Part shown: piece after piece, positions 47,663-57,869 of the stretch
Layout: every line of letters starts with the position of its first letter
Numbering within the stretch: position 1 is the first letter of the stretch
Assembly (NCBI RefSeq): GCF_017599345.1
Contig: NZ_JAGFVL010000032.1
Span: 1-64,000 of the forward strand
Direction: 5' to 3'
From: Gracilibacillus suaedae
GTDB lineage: Bacteria > Bacillota > Bacilli > Bacillales > Amphibacillaceae
DNA length: 64,000 nt
Notes under the pieces: model-generated
Told to the model about the DNA's origin: nothing
The model's input: only the letters and a program-made list of their open reading frames with translations
The model's database searches: none
Program-made: the position numbers and the translations under genes

Positions 47663-49165
47663 ATGAAGGCGATTGTCATTTTATTAGATACACTGAATCG
47701 TCATATGTTGGATATCTATAATAAACAAACATGGGTGAACACACCGAATATTAATCGATTAGCAGAAAAATCGTTCATTTTTGATAATCATTGGGCAGGA
47801 TCTCTTCCTTGTATGCCAGCAAGAAGAGATATGCTTACGGGTAGGTTAGATTTTTTAGAACGAGGATGGGGTGGATTAGAGCCCTTTGATATAACCCTGA
47901 CAAACTGTTTAAAAGAAAATAATATATTTTCTCATATTGTAACTGATCACTACCATTATTTTTCTACAGGTGGTGAGAATTATTGTCAATCTTTTAATAC
48001 ATGGGATTTCCACCGAGGACAAGAAGGAGATCCATGGGTTTCAAATGTCCACCAAGCAGATCCACCAAAAGAATATATAGGTCGTTTTCTTGAACAGAAC
48101 GAAAAAAACCGATCCAAATTGGAAGAAGAAACAACTTATCCAGGCCCAAAGACGATGCAAGCAGCTTGTCAGTGGTTACAAGACAATGAAAAAGCAGATA
48201 ATTATTTTTTAATGGTAGAAGCCTTTGATCCCCACGAACCATTCGTAACACCTGACCACTATCTTGACCAGTATGATGATAGTTATCAAGGTCCTAGGTT
48301 TGATTGGCCTAAATATGCAAAAGTGAATGAATCAGAGGAAGCAATCGATCATATTCAAAAACGATATGCCGCAACGCTTACGATGATTGATCATTGGTTA
48401 GGAAAACTACTTGATGAAATGGATAGGCAAGATATATGGGATGATACATTAGTTATCTTTACTACGGATCATGGTTTATTACTTGGCGAGCATAATTGGA
48501 CAGGAAAAAATATTATGCATGCATACAATGAAGTGGCCCACTTGCCTTTAATGATCCATGTACCGGAAGTGGAAGCACACGGAACACACATTGATTCGAT
48601 TACCCAAAATATTGATATCATGCCTACTATTTTAGAGTACTTCCAGTTATCAATACCGGAAAGTGTACAAGGTAATAGTTTACTAGGTTTATGCAAGAAT
48701 AATCAAGAGAAGGTAAGAGATTATGCTATTTACGGTATGTTTGGTATGACAGTTAACCTAACCGATGGAGATTATACCTATTTAAGAGCGCCTAATCATG
48801 AAGATAATCATCCATGTTATGTATATACGGCAATGCCAACAACTTTTCGAGGATATCATGATAGTGAAAATAGAGAAAATATAGAGATGGGACGATTTTT
48901 AACACATACCAGTTACCCAGTATACAAATTTCCTTATAGTAAAAAAGGAAAACCATTTGTGATGGCTAAGAACATATTAGAGTCTTATTTGTTTGATATT
49001 CGTGCTGACTATCAACAAAAACATACTATTGATGATAGTCAGCTAAAAAACAAGTATCAACAGATTCTGATTGAAGTGATGAATCAATATGATGCACCTA
49101 TCGAGCAATATCTTCGGTTAGGATTAAGAAACCCAGAAGGAAGTGGTGAATATGACACAACCTAA
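47663..49165 (+). CDS. Sulfatase 3 of 8 (CMPAR type)
   Basis: 500 residues from ATG 47663; ATG 47657 is too close to AAAGGAG. FGly motif C50-MPAR in GSLPCMPARRDMLTGR. Metal-site motifs are IVILLDTLNRH at the start and FTTDHGLLLGEHNWTGK near 270. EAFDPHEPFVTPDHY supplies a mid-protein His-containing loop. It is clearly paralogous to the sulfatase at 60794 (same start MKAI, same active-site wording, same LLGEH). No signal peptide. The gene follows the ABC permeases by 16 bases and overlaps the next sulfatase gene by 14 bases, so translation is coupled. Confidence 0.9.
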   Translation: MKAIVILLDTLNRHMLDIYNKQTWVNTPNINRLAEKSFIFDNHWAGSLPCMPARRDMLTGRLDFLERGWGGLEPFDITLTNCLKENNIFSHIVTDHYHYFSTGGENYCQSFNTWDFHRGQEGDPWVSNVHQADPPKEYIGRFLEQNEKNRSKLEEETTYPGPKTMQAACQWLQDNEKADNYFLMVEAFDPHEPFVTPDHYLDQYDDSYQGPRFDWPKYAKVNESEEAIDHIQKRYAATLTMIDHWLGKLLDEMDRQDIWDDTLVIFTTDHGLLLGEHNWTGKNIMHAYNEVAHLPLMIHVPEVEAHGTHIDSITQNIDIMPTILEYFQLSIPESVQGNSLLGLCKNNQEKVRDYAIYGMFGMTVNLTDGDYTYLRAPNHEDNHPCYVYTAMPTTFRGYHDSENRENIEMGRFLTHTSYPVYKFPYSKKGKPFVMAKNILESYLFDIRADYQQKHTIDDSQLKNKYQQILIEVMNQYDAPIEQYLRLGLRNPEGSGEYDTT

Positions 49166-50726
49166 TATCTTATTGATTACGACAGATTCTCAAAGATGTG
49201 ACACATTGAGATGTATGGGAAGTGAGTTTGCTATCTCCCCGAATTTGGATAAACTTGCCGAAGAGGGTGTTTTATTTGAACAAGCACACACTTCTTCGCC
49301 AGTGTGTGCCGTTGCAAGAAGTAGTTTAATAACGGGATTACACTCACCGATACATGGCTGCATTGAAAATGGTTTAAAGCGTTATAATCACTTTCCTACA
49401 CTACCAGATCATTTAAAGGAACATGGTTACCACAATATTATGATAGGGAAAACCCACTTTGGACCAATACCTGATTCGTTTGATGCTAAATATATTGTGA
49501 CAGAGAAAATGATGGATACAGATGACTGTTATGCAGCTCATATTCGAAAGCACGGCTATAGTCGAGTGAGTGATCATCCTAATCCGGTTCCAGAAGAGTT
49601 GTTTATGGAAGCTTTCCTAGTAGATAAAACGATTGAGGAAATTAAAAATTGGACAGAAAATAAAAATGCGCCATTCTTTGCCTTTTGCTCGATGGTTAGC
49701 CCACATGAACCGATTGATCCACCAGGTAAATGGGCACATTTATATGATGATATAACATTACCGGAAATCAATTATCAAGAGGGTGAAATCGAAGAACTTC
49801 CTGAACAGTTGAAAACAATATTGGGATTTTCCGGTTATGACGCAAGTACACCATCGAATACGGAAGTAGAAATCCAAGATTTGTTTGAAGCCCGTGGAGC
49901 AATCTATTCTGAAGAAATTAAGGATAAAATCGATCAACTGAGAAAATTATATTATGGTTTGGCAGCCTATTGCGATAATCAAATTGGCAGACTAATAAAG
50001 TTTATTAATGATGCTGGTCTAAGAGAGAATACGTTGATTATTTTTTCTTCCGATCATGGGTTGCAATTGTTTGATCATGGATTTAATGATAAACACAATT
50101 ATTATGATGCGTCTTGGAGAGTTCCATTTATTATGAGTATGCCAGGTACGTTGCCCGAAGGAGAGAAACGAAAATTTGCGATATGGAATGATATATCAAC
50201 TACCATACTAGCAGCTGCAGGAATAGAAAATAAGACGATGCAAGGGTTTGATTTATATACACCTTTATCTCAAAATAAACCCTCTCCCCGAAAGTGCGCG
50301 ATTGGAACTTTATTTAAATCTGCGGCGATTGCTACAGAAAAATGGAAGTTAGAGTATTATTTTGATAATGGAGAAGCAAGACTCTATGATCGCAGAAACG
50401 ATCGATTAGAACAACATAATTTAGCTAGTCATCCAGCATTAATAAAAATAAGAGAGCAGTTAGTTGCTTCTTTACTTAATTGGCGAGCGGATTTGATAGA
50501 TCTATATTTCTATCATCAAGCTACAGAACAATTTAAAAAAATAATACAAAAACGAAAAGAAAATGATATGAAAAAGAACATAAATAGAAACAGAGAATTA
50601 GCACCTGTGGCTTCACGAGTTACTTCTGCTGTGTCTTCTATAAAAGGATGGGAATCAGAAGAAAAATTAAATAAGCGGGTATTAAAAATTGATGCTGTAT
50701 ATGGAGATTGTAAAGTGAATTCTTAA
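49152..50726 (+). CDS. Sulfatase 4 of 8 with non-canonical CAVAR motif
   Basis: 524 residues from ATG 49152, overlapping the previous gene; the in-frame GTGs at 49143 and 49146 lie within the ribosome binding region. The fold motifs are sound: LLITTDSQRCDTLR, MIGKTHFGP, FFAFCSMVSPHEPI, IFSSDHGLQLFDHGFNDKHN. The active-site segment reads C52-AVAR in SPVCAVARSSLITG, so the Pro/Ala expected two residues after Cys is Val. Cys and Arg are kept, so modification may still occur, but this departs from the C-x-P/A-x-R rule. A lysine-rich C-terminal tail (about 470-524) is unique in the set. No signal peptide. Confidence 0.87.
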   Translation: MTQPNILLITTDSQRCDTLRCMGSEFAISPNLDKLAEEGVLFEQAHTSSPVCAVARSSLITGLHSPIHGCIENGLKRYNHFPTLPDHLKEHGYHNIMIGKTHFGPIPDSFDAKYIVTEKMMDTDDCYAAHIRKHGYSRVSDHPNPVPEELFMEAFLVDKTIEEIKNWTENKNAPFFAFCSMVSPHEPIDPPGKWAHLYDDITLPEINYQEGEIEELPEQLKTILGFSGYDASTPSNTEVEIQDLFEARGAIYSEEIKDKIDQLRKLYYGLAAYCDNQIGRLIKFINDAGLRENTLIIFSSDHGLQLFDHGFNDKHNYYDASWRVPFIMSMPGTLPEGEKRKFAIWNDISTTILAAAGIENKTMQGFDLYTPLSQNKPSPRKCAIGTLFKSAAIATEKWKLEYYFDNGEARLYDRRNDRLEQHNLASHPALIKIREQLVASLLNWRADLIDLYFYHQATEQFKKIIQKRKENDMKKNINRNRELAPVASRVTSAVSSIKGWESEEKLNKRVLKIDAVYGDCKVNS

Positions 50727-50754
50727 GAGATTTCATAGATGGGTAGGTGAGAAA

Positions 50755-52086
50755 ATGGCCAACAAAAATATTATTTTTATTACAACAGATCAACAGCGTG
50801 TAGATACATTAACAAATGATCATTATTATACGCCAAATTTAAATCAACTTATGGATAAGGGAGTAACTTTTACTAATCATATTTGTACCTCTGCTCAATG
50901 TGCTCCATCTCGGGCGACTTGGATGACTGGTAAATATCCTCATGAGGTAGGGGTTAATGTTATTGGGCACAAGTTAGATTCTGAAATAGATAATGTTGCA
51001 AAAGAGTTCAATAATGGTGAGTATGAGACGGTATATTTTGGGAAATGGCATTTAGGGGGGGAACCTAAAGAGTATGGCTTTCAAGTGACAGATTATCGAA
51101 CAGATGGACTTGATCTTTGGGGAGCAAATGAAGACCCTGTTTATTTAAGTCACCGAGATGCGGTTTCTACTGTCCAAGCATTAAATTATTTAGATGATTA
51201 TCAAAAGGATCATTCATTTTTTATGCAAGTTTCTTGGTATCTGCCACATCCTAATAATCCCAATTATGTAGAACACGGTCCATTTGAAAATATAATGGCA
51301 TTTGAAGATATGTTTAACGAGAGTGATATGCCAATTCCTGATAGTTATTATAAAGATGATTTATCGACCAAACCAGAACATCAAAAAAAGAGAGCAACTT
51401 CTGGAGAATCTCAATTAACAGAAGAGATCATCCAAAAAGATGCGAAAAAATACCATAAGCTAGTGTCATTAATGGATCGTAACCTCGGTAAAATTTTAGA
51501 AAAATTAGCAAAAAAAAATTTACTAAAGGATACAATGATTGTCTTTTCTTCTGATCATGGTGATATGCAAGGCGCCCACCAATTAAGGCTAAAAGGTGTT
51601 CTCCCATATAAGGAGCTTTATCAAATACCATTAGTAATCTATGTTCCATGGATCAATGCAAAAAGGACGACGATTAGTGATTTGAATTCAAATGCTTCGA
51701 TGGTAGCAACTTTATTGGATGCGGCAGGCTTAAAAGTACCTGAAGATATGCATCCTTCATTGCTTCCATTATTACAAAGGGACAAGGAAGATGAAAATGC
51801 TTCTGTTTTTATCGAACACTACAAAGCATACTGGGGTGAGCATCCATTTAGAGGGATTCAAACGAAACAATTTAAATATATCTATTACTACAAAGATAAC
51901 CAAGAGGAAATGTATGACTTAAGTCAAGACCCAGACGAGTTAACGAATATAGCAAGCAAGCCAAAATATCGAGAGATAAAGGAAAGACTTAAAAAAGAAG
52001 TGGATAAATGGTGGGAAGAAACAGGAGCATTAAACAAACAACCGATTATAGATTATGAATCTAACTGGGGAAAAGCAACTAGGTAG
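50755..52086 (+). CDS. Sulfatase 5 of 8 (CAPSR type)
   Basis: 443 residues, the shortest of the set. Metal and active-site motifs: FITTDQQRVDTL, C49-APSR in SAQCAPSRATWMTGKYPHE, FGKWHLGG (Lys/His catalytic loop), FMQVSWYLPHPN, and FSSDHGDMQGAHQL near 270. The C-terminus has FKYIYYYKDNQEEMYDLSQD. No signal peptide. Starts 28 bases after the previous gene with AGGTGAG as ribosome binding site, so it belongs to the same operon. Substrate unknown. Confidence 0.9.
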   Translation: MANKNIIFITTDQQRVDTLTNDHYYTPNLNQLMDKGVTFTNHICTSAQCAPSRATWMTGKYPHEVGVNVIGHKLDSEIDNVAKEFNNGEYETVYFGKWHLGGEPKEYGFQVTDYRTDGLDLWGANEDPVYLSHRDAVSTVQALNYLDDYQKDHSFFMQVSWYLPHPNNPNYVEHGPFENIMAFEDMFNESDMPIPDSYYKDDLSTKPEHQKKRATSGESQLTEEIIQKDAKKYHKLVSLMDRNLGKILEKLAKKNLLKDTMIVFSSDHGDMQGAHQLRLKGVLPYKELYQIPLVIYVPWINAKRTTISDLNSNASMVATLLDAAGLKVPEDMHPSLLPLLQRDKEDENASVFIEHYKAYWGEHPFRGIQTKQFKYIYYYKDNQEEMYDLSQDPDELTNIASKPKYREIKERLKKEVDKWWEETGALNKQPIIDYESNWGKATR

Positions 52087-52120
52087 TTCTTGAATAGATA
52101 GTGCACCGGAGGTGTTCACA

Positions 52121-53770
52121 ATGGTAAATCAGAAAAAAAGACCAAATATTCTTTGGATATCAATTGAAGATACTAGTCCAAGGTTTGGCTGTTATGGAGA
52201 TAATTTAGCTCATACGCCAAATATCGATAAATTAGCGAGTCAGGGAAGAACTTATACAAATGCATTTTCTACTTCTGGTGTTTGTGCTCCTAGCAGGTCA
52301 TCAATTATTACAGGCATGTATCAAACGGCTATTGGAACACATCATATGCGAACAGCACATCAAAATAAATATACACCAGAACTTCCAACACCTTATGAAG
52401 CGGTTCCGCCTGCATATGTCAAAACATTTACCGAATATTTGAGAACTGAAGGGTATTTTTGTACCAATAATTTTAAAACGGATTATCAATTTGAACCTCC
52501 TCTAAGTGCATGGGATGAAAATGGACACCATGCACATTGGCGACATCGAGAAACAAATCAGCCTTTTTTTTCTGTGTTTAATCCGATGTTGACACATGAA
52601 AGTAGTATGTGGGCAGATTGGATCAGAAATTCCCATTACTCGGAATCAGATAAATTAAAGTTTGAAATAACCGATCCCGAAAAAGTAGAGGTACCACCAT
52701 ATTTGCCAGATACACCAAAAACTCGTGAAGCGATAGCAACGCAATATAATCGAATAGCGGAAGTAGATGCACAAGTCGGTCTAATTTTGAATGAATTAGA
52801 GGAAGATGGCTTAGTTGAAAATACCATTGTCTTTTTATGGAGTGATCATGGAGAAGGACTTCCACGAGCGAAACGTTGGCCATATGATGCCGGAATTCGA
52901 GTGCCGCTTATTGTTCGTTGGCCTGGCGTCATTGAGGAAGACCAAACAAGTGAACAAATGGTCAGTATGATTGATTTAGGTCCTACCGTGTTATCGATCA
53001 CGGAATCGATGAAGCCTTATCATTTACAAGGACGTCCATTTTTAGGTGAGGAAATGGAAGAAAGAGAGTATATTTTCGCAACACGGGATCGGCATGATCA
53101 AGCATACGATAAAGTTCGTGCTGTCCGTGATAAGAGATTTAAATATATTCGAAATTATTATCCGGAAAAGCCATATTTACTTTGGACTTCTTTTAGTCAT
53201 CATCATCCAGCATTTCAAGAGTTATGGCGGCTAGCTTTGAAAAATGAATTAAATCAGCAACAAATGTTATTCATGCAAACCAAACGCCCGCCGGAAGAAT
53301 TATATGATTGTGAAAATGACCCTTTTGAATTAAAAAATTTAGCAAAGGATCAAGCATATCAGCGTGAATTAAATCGGTTACGTTATGTACTTGATGAATG
53401 GTGTAATAAATATGATACTTGGGGGAATGTAACAGAAGAGCAGATGGTATTACAAATGTGGCCGAACGGTGTACAGCCAACAACGGCATCACCGATATTT
53501 ATTGCGATCAATAGTCAGGAATTTGGGTTTGAACCAACAGATAGTAAGAAATTTAAGGAACCGACAGCCATCTCGTTGCATTCAGCAACAGAAGGTGCAT
53601 CTATTATTTATACGTTGGAAGAGACGGAGCATCCTAAATGGAAACTTTACACTGGCCCCATTCAACTTAGTCATTCTAGTACAATTATTCGTGCCAAAGC
53701 CGTTCGAATAGGTTATAAAGATAGTGAAGAAGTGAAAGGTATCTTTGAAATAGACAGTGAAAAAGCTTAG
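52121..53770 (+). CDS. Sulfatase 6 of 8 with C-terminal beta-sandwich-like extension
   Basis: 549 residues from ATG 52121; GTG 52112 lies within CGGAGGTG. N-terminus NILWISIEDTSPRFGCYGDN, FGly C55-APSR in GVCAPSRSSIITGMYQTAIG, THHMRTAH, and FLWSDHGEGLPRAKRW near 240. The family resemblance is to the heparan N-sulfatase/AtsG-like branch. About 90 residues after 455 (SPIFIAINSQEFGFEP, then ISLHSATEGASIIYTLE and STIIRAKAVRIGYKDSE) look like a chitobiase/hexosaminidase C-terminal (CHB_HEX_C) beta-sandwich. That domain is normally seen in secreted enzymes, yet there is no signal peptide. Confidence 0.88.
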   Translation: MVNQKKRPNILWISIEDTSPRFGCYGDNLAHTPNIDKLASQGRTYTNAFSTSGVCAPSRSSIITGMYQTAIGTHHMRTAHQNKYTPELPTPYEAVPPAYVKTFTEYLRTEGYFCTNNFKTDYQFEPPLSAWDENGHHAHWRHRETNQPFFSVFNPMLTHESSMWADWIRNSHYSESDKLKFEITDPEKVEVPPYLPDTPKTREAIATQYNRIAEVDAQVGLILNELEEDGLVENTIVFLWSDHGEGLPRAKRWPYDAGIRVPLIVRWPGVIEEDQTSEQMVSMIDLGPTVLSITESMKPYHLQGRPFLGEEMEEREYIFATRDRHDQAYDKVRAVRDKRFKYIRNYYPEKPYLLWTSFSHHHPAFQELWRLALKNELNQQQMLFMQTKRPPEELYDCENDPFELKNLAKDQAYQRELNRLRYVLDEWCNKYDTWGNVTEEQMVLQMWPNGVQPTTASPIFIAINSQEFGFEPTDSKKFKEPTAISLHSATEGASIIYTLEETEHPKWKLYTGPIQLSHSSTIIRAKAVRIGYKDSEEVKGIFEIDSEKA

Positions 53771-53824
53771 TTCAGATAATTTCTATATTGGATAGATAAA
53801 AAATAATAAAGGGAGAGATAACCG

Positions 53825-55372
53825 ATGAAACTATTATTTTTAGATCTAGATGCATTAAGTCCGCACCACATGAGTTGTTATGGGTATAACCGGCAAACGA
53901 CACCTAACATTGATGAAATAGCCAAACAAGGCGTTCGTTTCTCAAATTATTACACTTCTGATGCACCTTGTGCACCATCACGTACTGCATTAATGTCAGG
54001 GCAATTAGGTATCCGTAATGGATTAGTTGGACATGGTGGCACTGCAGGTGATATGAAATTAGAAGGGGTGGATAGACAATTATTTGGAAGACTTTCATTA
54101 GGTGATTCATTACCATCATTTCTACAATTAACACAAGGGTTGCATACAACATTAATAAGTCCATTCGCTCAACGTCATTCTACTTTTAATTTTTACGCTG
54201 GTTTTAATGAGATCATCAATACTGGTAAGCATGGAATGGAATCTGCAGAGGAAGTAACACCTACGGTAAAAGATTGGGTCGAGCGTAATGCAGATAAAGA
54301 CGATTGGTTTTTATATATTAATTATTGGGATGCACATACACCTTATCGTGCTCCTGCCCAATATGGTAATCCTTTTAAGGATGATGCACTGCCGGAATGG
54401 GCAACGGAAGAACGCTTGGAAAAACATAAAGAGGCGGTTGGCTCACATACTGTTCATGAATTAGAGATTGATTTCCATAACCAAACGTATACGAATGAAT
54501 CAGGATTTGAACGTTATCCAGGAGAAATTCAAGATATGGATGATTTGCGTAAAATGATTGATGGATATGATGTAGGGATTCATTATATTGATCATCATAT
54601 CGGACTATTGTTTGATGCTTTAGAGAAGCAAGGCGTAATGGACGATGTTGTTATTATGATTTCAGCAGATCATGGAGAGAATATGGGACAACTTGGTATT
54701 TACGGTGAACATGCAACAGCGGATGATGGTACATGTCGAATTCCCATGATTGTTCGTTGGCCAGGCATGCAAGAAGGACACGTTGACAACGACCTTCATT
54801 ATCATTTAGATCTACTACCAACACTTGCCGAGTTATTTGATGAAGCACCTTCGCCAAATTGGGATGGGCAAAGTTATGCATCTGTTTTACAAAATGGTGA
54901 ATCAAATGGAAGGGATTATCTAGTTATATCCCAGTGTGCACATGTGGCGCAACGAAGTGTTCGATTTGGTGATTGGTTATATATGCGCACTTACCATGAT
55001 GGTTATCATTTATTTAATAAAGAAATGTTATTTAACTTAAAAGAAGATCCACGCGAGGATCACAATGTAGCAGAAGAACATCCAGAATTGTGTAGAAAAG
55101 GTGCCCATTATTTATTAGAATGGCATGATGAAGCGATGATGGAGTCAAAAGATGGTATTGATCCATTATGGACGGTTATGCAAGAAGGTGGTCCTTTCCA
55201 TGCGCGAGGATATTTACAAAACTATCTAAAGCGTTTAGAGGAAACAGGGAGGGGACATCACGTACCTGAATTGAAACGCCGTCATCCTAATGAAATTCAG
55301 TCCGATGAGCCTACAAAAGAAGAAACGTTTAGAGCGAACATGAGAGGAAAATTGTTTAAATCAACACTTTAA
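53825..55372 (+). CDS. Sulfatase 7 of 8 (CAPSR type)
   Basis: 515 residues. Metal-site start LLFLDLDALSPHHMSCYGYN, FGly C49-APSR in DAPCAPSRTALMSGQLGIRN, WDAHTPYRAP, IDHHIGLLFDALEKQGV, and MISADHGENMGQLGIYGEHA near 285. It lacks the usual GKWH loop, having FAQRHSTFNF instead. The tail is rich in charged residues (RGHHVPELKRRHPNEIQSDE). No signal peptide. Last sulfatase of the run that starts at 47663; a hairpin follows. Confidence 0.9.
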   Translation: MKLLFLDLDALSPHHMSCYGYNRQTTPNIDEIAKQGVRFSNYYTSDAPCAPSRTALMSGQLGIRNGLVGHGGTAGDMKLEGVDRQLFGRLSLGDSLPSFLQLTQGLHTTLISPFAQRHSTFNFYAGFNEIINTGKHGMESAEEVTPTVKDWVERNADKDDWFLYINYWDAHTPYRAPAQYGNPFKDDALPEWATEERLEKHKEAVGSHTVHELEIDFHNQTYTNESGFERYPGEIQDMDDLRKMIDGYDVGIHYIDHHIGLLFDALEKQGVMDDVVIMISADHGENMGQLGIYGEHATADDGTCRIPMIVRWPGMQEGHVDNDLHYHLDLLPTLAELFDEAPSPNWDGQSYASVLQNGESNGRDYLVISQCAHVAQRSVRFGDWLYMRTYHDGYHLFNKEMLFNLKEDPREDHNVAEEHPELCRKGAHYLLEWHDEAMMESKDGIDPLWTVMQEGGPFHARGYLQNYLKRLEETGRGHHVPELKRRHPNEIQSDEPTKEETFRANMRGKLFKSTL

Positions 55373-55376
55373 TTAA

Positions 55377-55416
55377 AAGTAACTATCTGTTTCGGTATGA
55401 GGCAGATAGTTTACTT
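55377..55416 (+). terminator. Terminator between sulfatase 7 and GH3 gene
   Basis: AAGTAACTATCTG and CAGATAGTTTACTT form a ~13-bp stem around a 13-base loop, four bases after the stop codon. The T tail is interrupted (GTTC), so read-through into the GH3 gene is possible. Confidence 0.7.
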
Positions 55417-55493
55417 GTTCATTTGCGTCTGTAAAAAAACGGTATATTCTAAGAATGATAGAATGAATGGAATAAATAAAAGAGGTGATTTGT

Positions 55494-57722
55494 GTGATTG
55501 AATATATGCATAATAAAAACGGCCCTACTCTTGGTTACTCTTTTCAATCAGGTATCAAGATAATAGAAGAAAAGGGCCTTTATTTCAAAGATCTCAATAA
55601 AAGCGGCCACTTAGAACCTTACAAAGATTGGCGCCTACCAGCTGAAGAACGAGCAAAAGACTTGGCTTCCAAACTATCTATCGAAGAAATTGCTGGATTA
55701 ATGCTATATAGTCGTCACCAATCGATTCCTGCGAAGCCAAGAGGTCCATTCGCTAGTACTTATGATGGTAAGCCATTTGATGAGAGAATGGCCAATTCAT
55801 GGGACTTATCGGATCAGCAAAAAGAATTTCTAATTAAAGACCATTTACGTCATGTATTAGTGACATCTGTTGAAAGCCCTGAGGTAGCTGTAAAATGGAA
55901 CAATAATGTACAAGCAATAGTAGAGAGTGTTGGATTTGGTATTCCTGCTAATAATAGTTCAGACCCTCGTCATGCAAGTGATGCGAGTAAAGAGTTTAAT
56001 GAAGGCGCAGGCGGACAGATCTCCATGTGGCCAGAAAGCCTTGGTTTAGCAGCTACATTTAGTCCAGAAATTGTTCGGCAATTCGGTGAAATTGCTGCGA
56101 AGGAATATCGTGCCCTTGGCTTAACCACTGCTTTATCCCCACAAGTGGATATTGCTACTGACCCACGCTGGTATCGGTTTGAAGGTACATTTGGAGAAGA
56201 TCCGAAGCTTTCAACTGATTTAGGGAGAGCCTACATCGATGGGTTCCAAACCTCAACAGGAAGTGCAGAAATAGAAGCGGGTTGGGGATTTGATAGTGTT
56301 AATACGATGGTGAAGCATTGGCCAGGTGGTGGCTCTGGAGAAGCAGGACGTGATGCGCATTGGGGCTTTGGTAAATATGCGGTCTATCCTGGTGACAATT
56401 TTGATGAACATTTACAACCATTTACAGAAGGGGCTTTCCAATTAGAAGGTAAAACGAAAAAAGCTGCTGCCGTCATGCCTTATTATACGATATCTTATGA
56501 ACAAGATAAGGTTAATAAAGAGAATGTAGGAAACTCTTACAGTCAATACTTGATTAAGGACTTACTTCAAGGAACCTATCAATACGATGGTGTGGTTTGT
56601 ACTGATTGGTTAATTACTGCTGATGAACCAGAAAGCGTTGATCAATTTGCGGGAAAACCATGGGGAGTAGAAGAATTAACAGTCGCAGAGCGCCATTACA
56701 AACTACTAATGGCTGGTGTGGACCAATTCGGTGGTAATAATGAGATGGGACCGATTTTGGAAGCGTATCAAATGGGTGTTGCTGAACACGGAGAAACCTT
56801 TATGCGTCAGCGGATGGAGCAGTCAGCTGTGAAGTTATTAAAAAATATTTTCCGTACAGGTCTGTTTGAAAATCCATATTTAGATGTGCGAGAAAGTGCA
56901 GAAAAAGTCGGGCATCCTCATTTTATGCGCGAAGGTTACCAAGCACAATTGAAATCGCTTGTTATGCTTAAGAATAGGAAAGCAATGCTACCAATCATGA
57001 AAAAGCAAACGGTATATATTCCAAAAAGGTACTACCCAGAACAAGTGGATTGGTTTGGAAATAAAATTTCGGATAAAATGGAGTATCCGATTCATGTAGA
57101 CATGGTGAAGCAGTATTATGATGTTACAGATGATCCAAAACAAGCCGATTTTGCCCTTGTTTGTATGAAAGGACCAGACTCTGGTGACGGATATTGTAAG
57201 GAAGATCGAGAAGCTGGTGGTTCAGGGTATGTTCCCATCAGCTTACAATATCGCCCATATGACGCAACAGAAGCGCGTTCACCAAGTATTGCAGGAGATA
57301 CGCGTGAAGTAATAGACAGGTCTTATCAAGGGAAAAAAGTAGTGGCTAGTAATGAATCAGACTTAGATTTGATTTTAGAAACAAAAGAAAAGATGCAAGA
57401 TAAACCAGTGATTGTGTCATTGCATTTATCCAATCCAGCGATTGTTTCAGAATTTGAACCTTATGCCGATAGTATTCTCGTTCACTTTGGTGTGCAAGAT
57501 CAAGCTATATTAGATATTATTTCTGGTAATGTGGAACCTTCTGGATTATTACCAATGCAAATGCCAGATGATATGGAAACCGTAGAGAAGCAATGTGAGG
57601 ATGTACCACATGATATGGAGTGTTATGTTGATGAAGAGGGAAATAAATATGATTTTGCATTTGGCTTGAACTGGGATGGAATCATCAGGGATGAACGGAC
57701 GGAAAAATATCGAAAGGGATAA
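55494..57722 (+). CDS. GH3-family glycoside hydrolase
   Basis: 742 residues from GTG 55494, six bases after GAGGTGA; GTG 55485 sits inside that ribosome binding site. The GH3 N-terminal barrel shows GLTTALSPQVDIATDPRWYR, FGEDPKLSTDLGRAYIDGFQ, VKHWPGGGSGEAGRDAHWGF and nucleophile D371 in GVVCTDWLITADEP. The GH3_C half follows (LKSLVMLKNRKAMLPI, ADFALVCMKGPDSGDGYCKE). Exo-acting, retaining beta-glycosidase by family; glucose, xylose or other sugars are possible. No signal peptide, so it acts on imported oligosaccharides. GH3 enzymes with this very long insert-rich N-terminus are not the common BglX type. Confidence 0.9.
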   Translation: MIEYMHNKNGPTLGYSFQSGIKIIEEKGLYFKDLNKSGHLEPYKDWRLPAEERAKDLASKLSIEEIAGLMLYSRHQSIPAKPRGPFASTYDGKPFDERMANSWDLSDQQKEFLIKDHLRHVLVTSVESPEVAVKWNNNVQAIVESVGFGIPANNSSDPRHASDASKEFNEGAGGQISMWPESLGLAATFSPEIVRQFGEIAAKEYRALGLTTALSPQVDIATDPRWYRFEGTFGEDPKLSTDLGRAYIDGFQTSTGSAEIEAGWGFDSVNTMVKHWPGGGSGEAGRDAHWGFGKYAVYPGDNFDEHLQPFTEGAFQLEGKTKKAAAVMPYYTISYEQDKVNKENVGNSYSQYLIKDLLQGTYQYDGVVCTDWLITADEPESVDQFAGKPWGVEELTVAERHYKLLMAGVDQFGGNNEMGPILEAYQMGVAEHGETFMRQRMEQSAVKLLKNIFRTGLFENPYLDVRESAEKVGHPHFMREGYQAQLKSLVMLKNRKAMLPIMKKQTVYIPKRYYPEQVDWFGNKISDKMEYPIHVDMVKQYYDVTDDPKQADFALVCMKGPDSGDGYCKEDREAGGSGYVPISLQYRPYDATEARSPSIAGDTREVIDRSYQGKKVVASNESDLDLILETKEKMQDKPVIVSLHLSNPAIVSEFEPYADSILVHFGVQDQAILDIISGNVEPSGLLPMQMPDDMETVEKQCEDVPHDMECYVDEEGNKYDFAFGLNWDGIIRDERTEKYRKG

Positions 57723-57731
57723 AAAAGAGGA

Positions 57732-57775
57732 GAGGATACTCTTCAATTTCATGTATCCTCTTGATTAGTTTTACT
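57732..57775 (+). terminator. Terminator of the GH3 gene
   Basis: AGAGGATAC and GTATCCTCT form a 9-bp stem with a 13-base loop, followed by TGATTAGTTTTA, ten bases past the stop. It also separates the convergent AraC gene. Confidence 0.7.
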
Positions 57776-57869
57776 CTACAAGTGATGAAATAATGGAAAC
57801 ATATTAATAAATATGAATTGGTATGAGGAAAAGATTTCTATGTGGTGTATTAGCGTAAAAATTATAATA

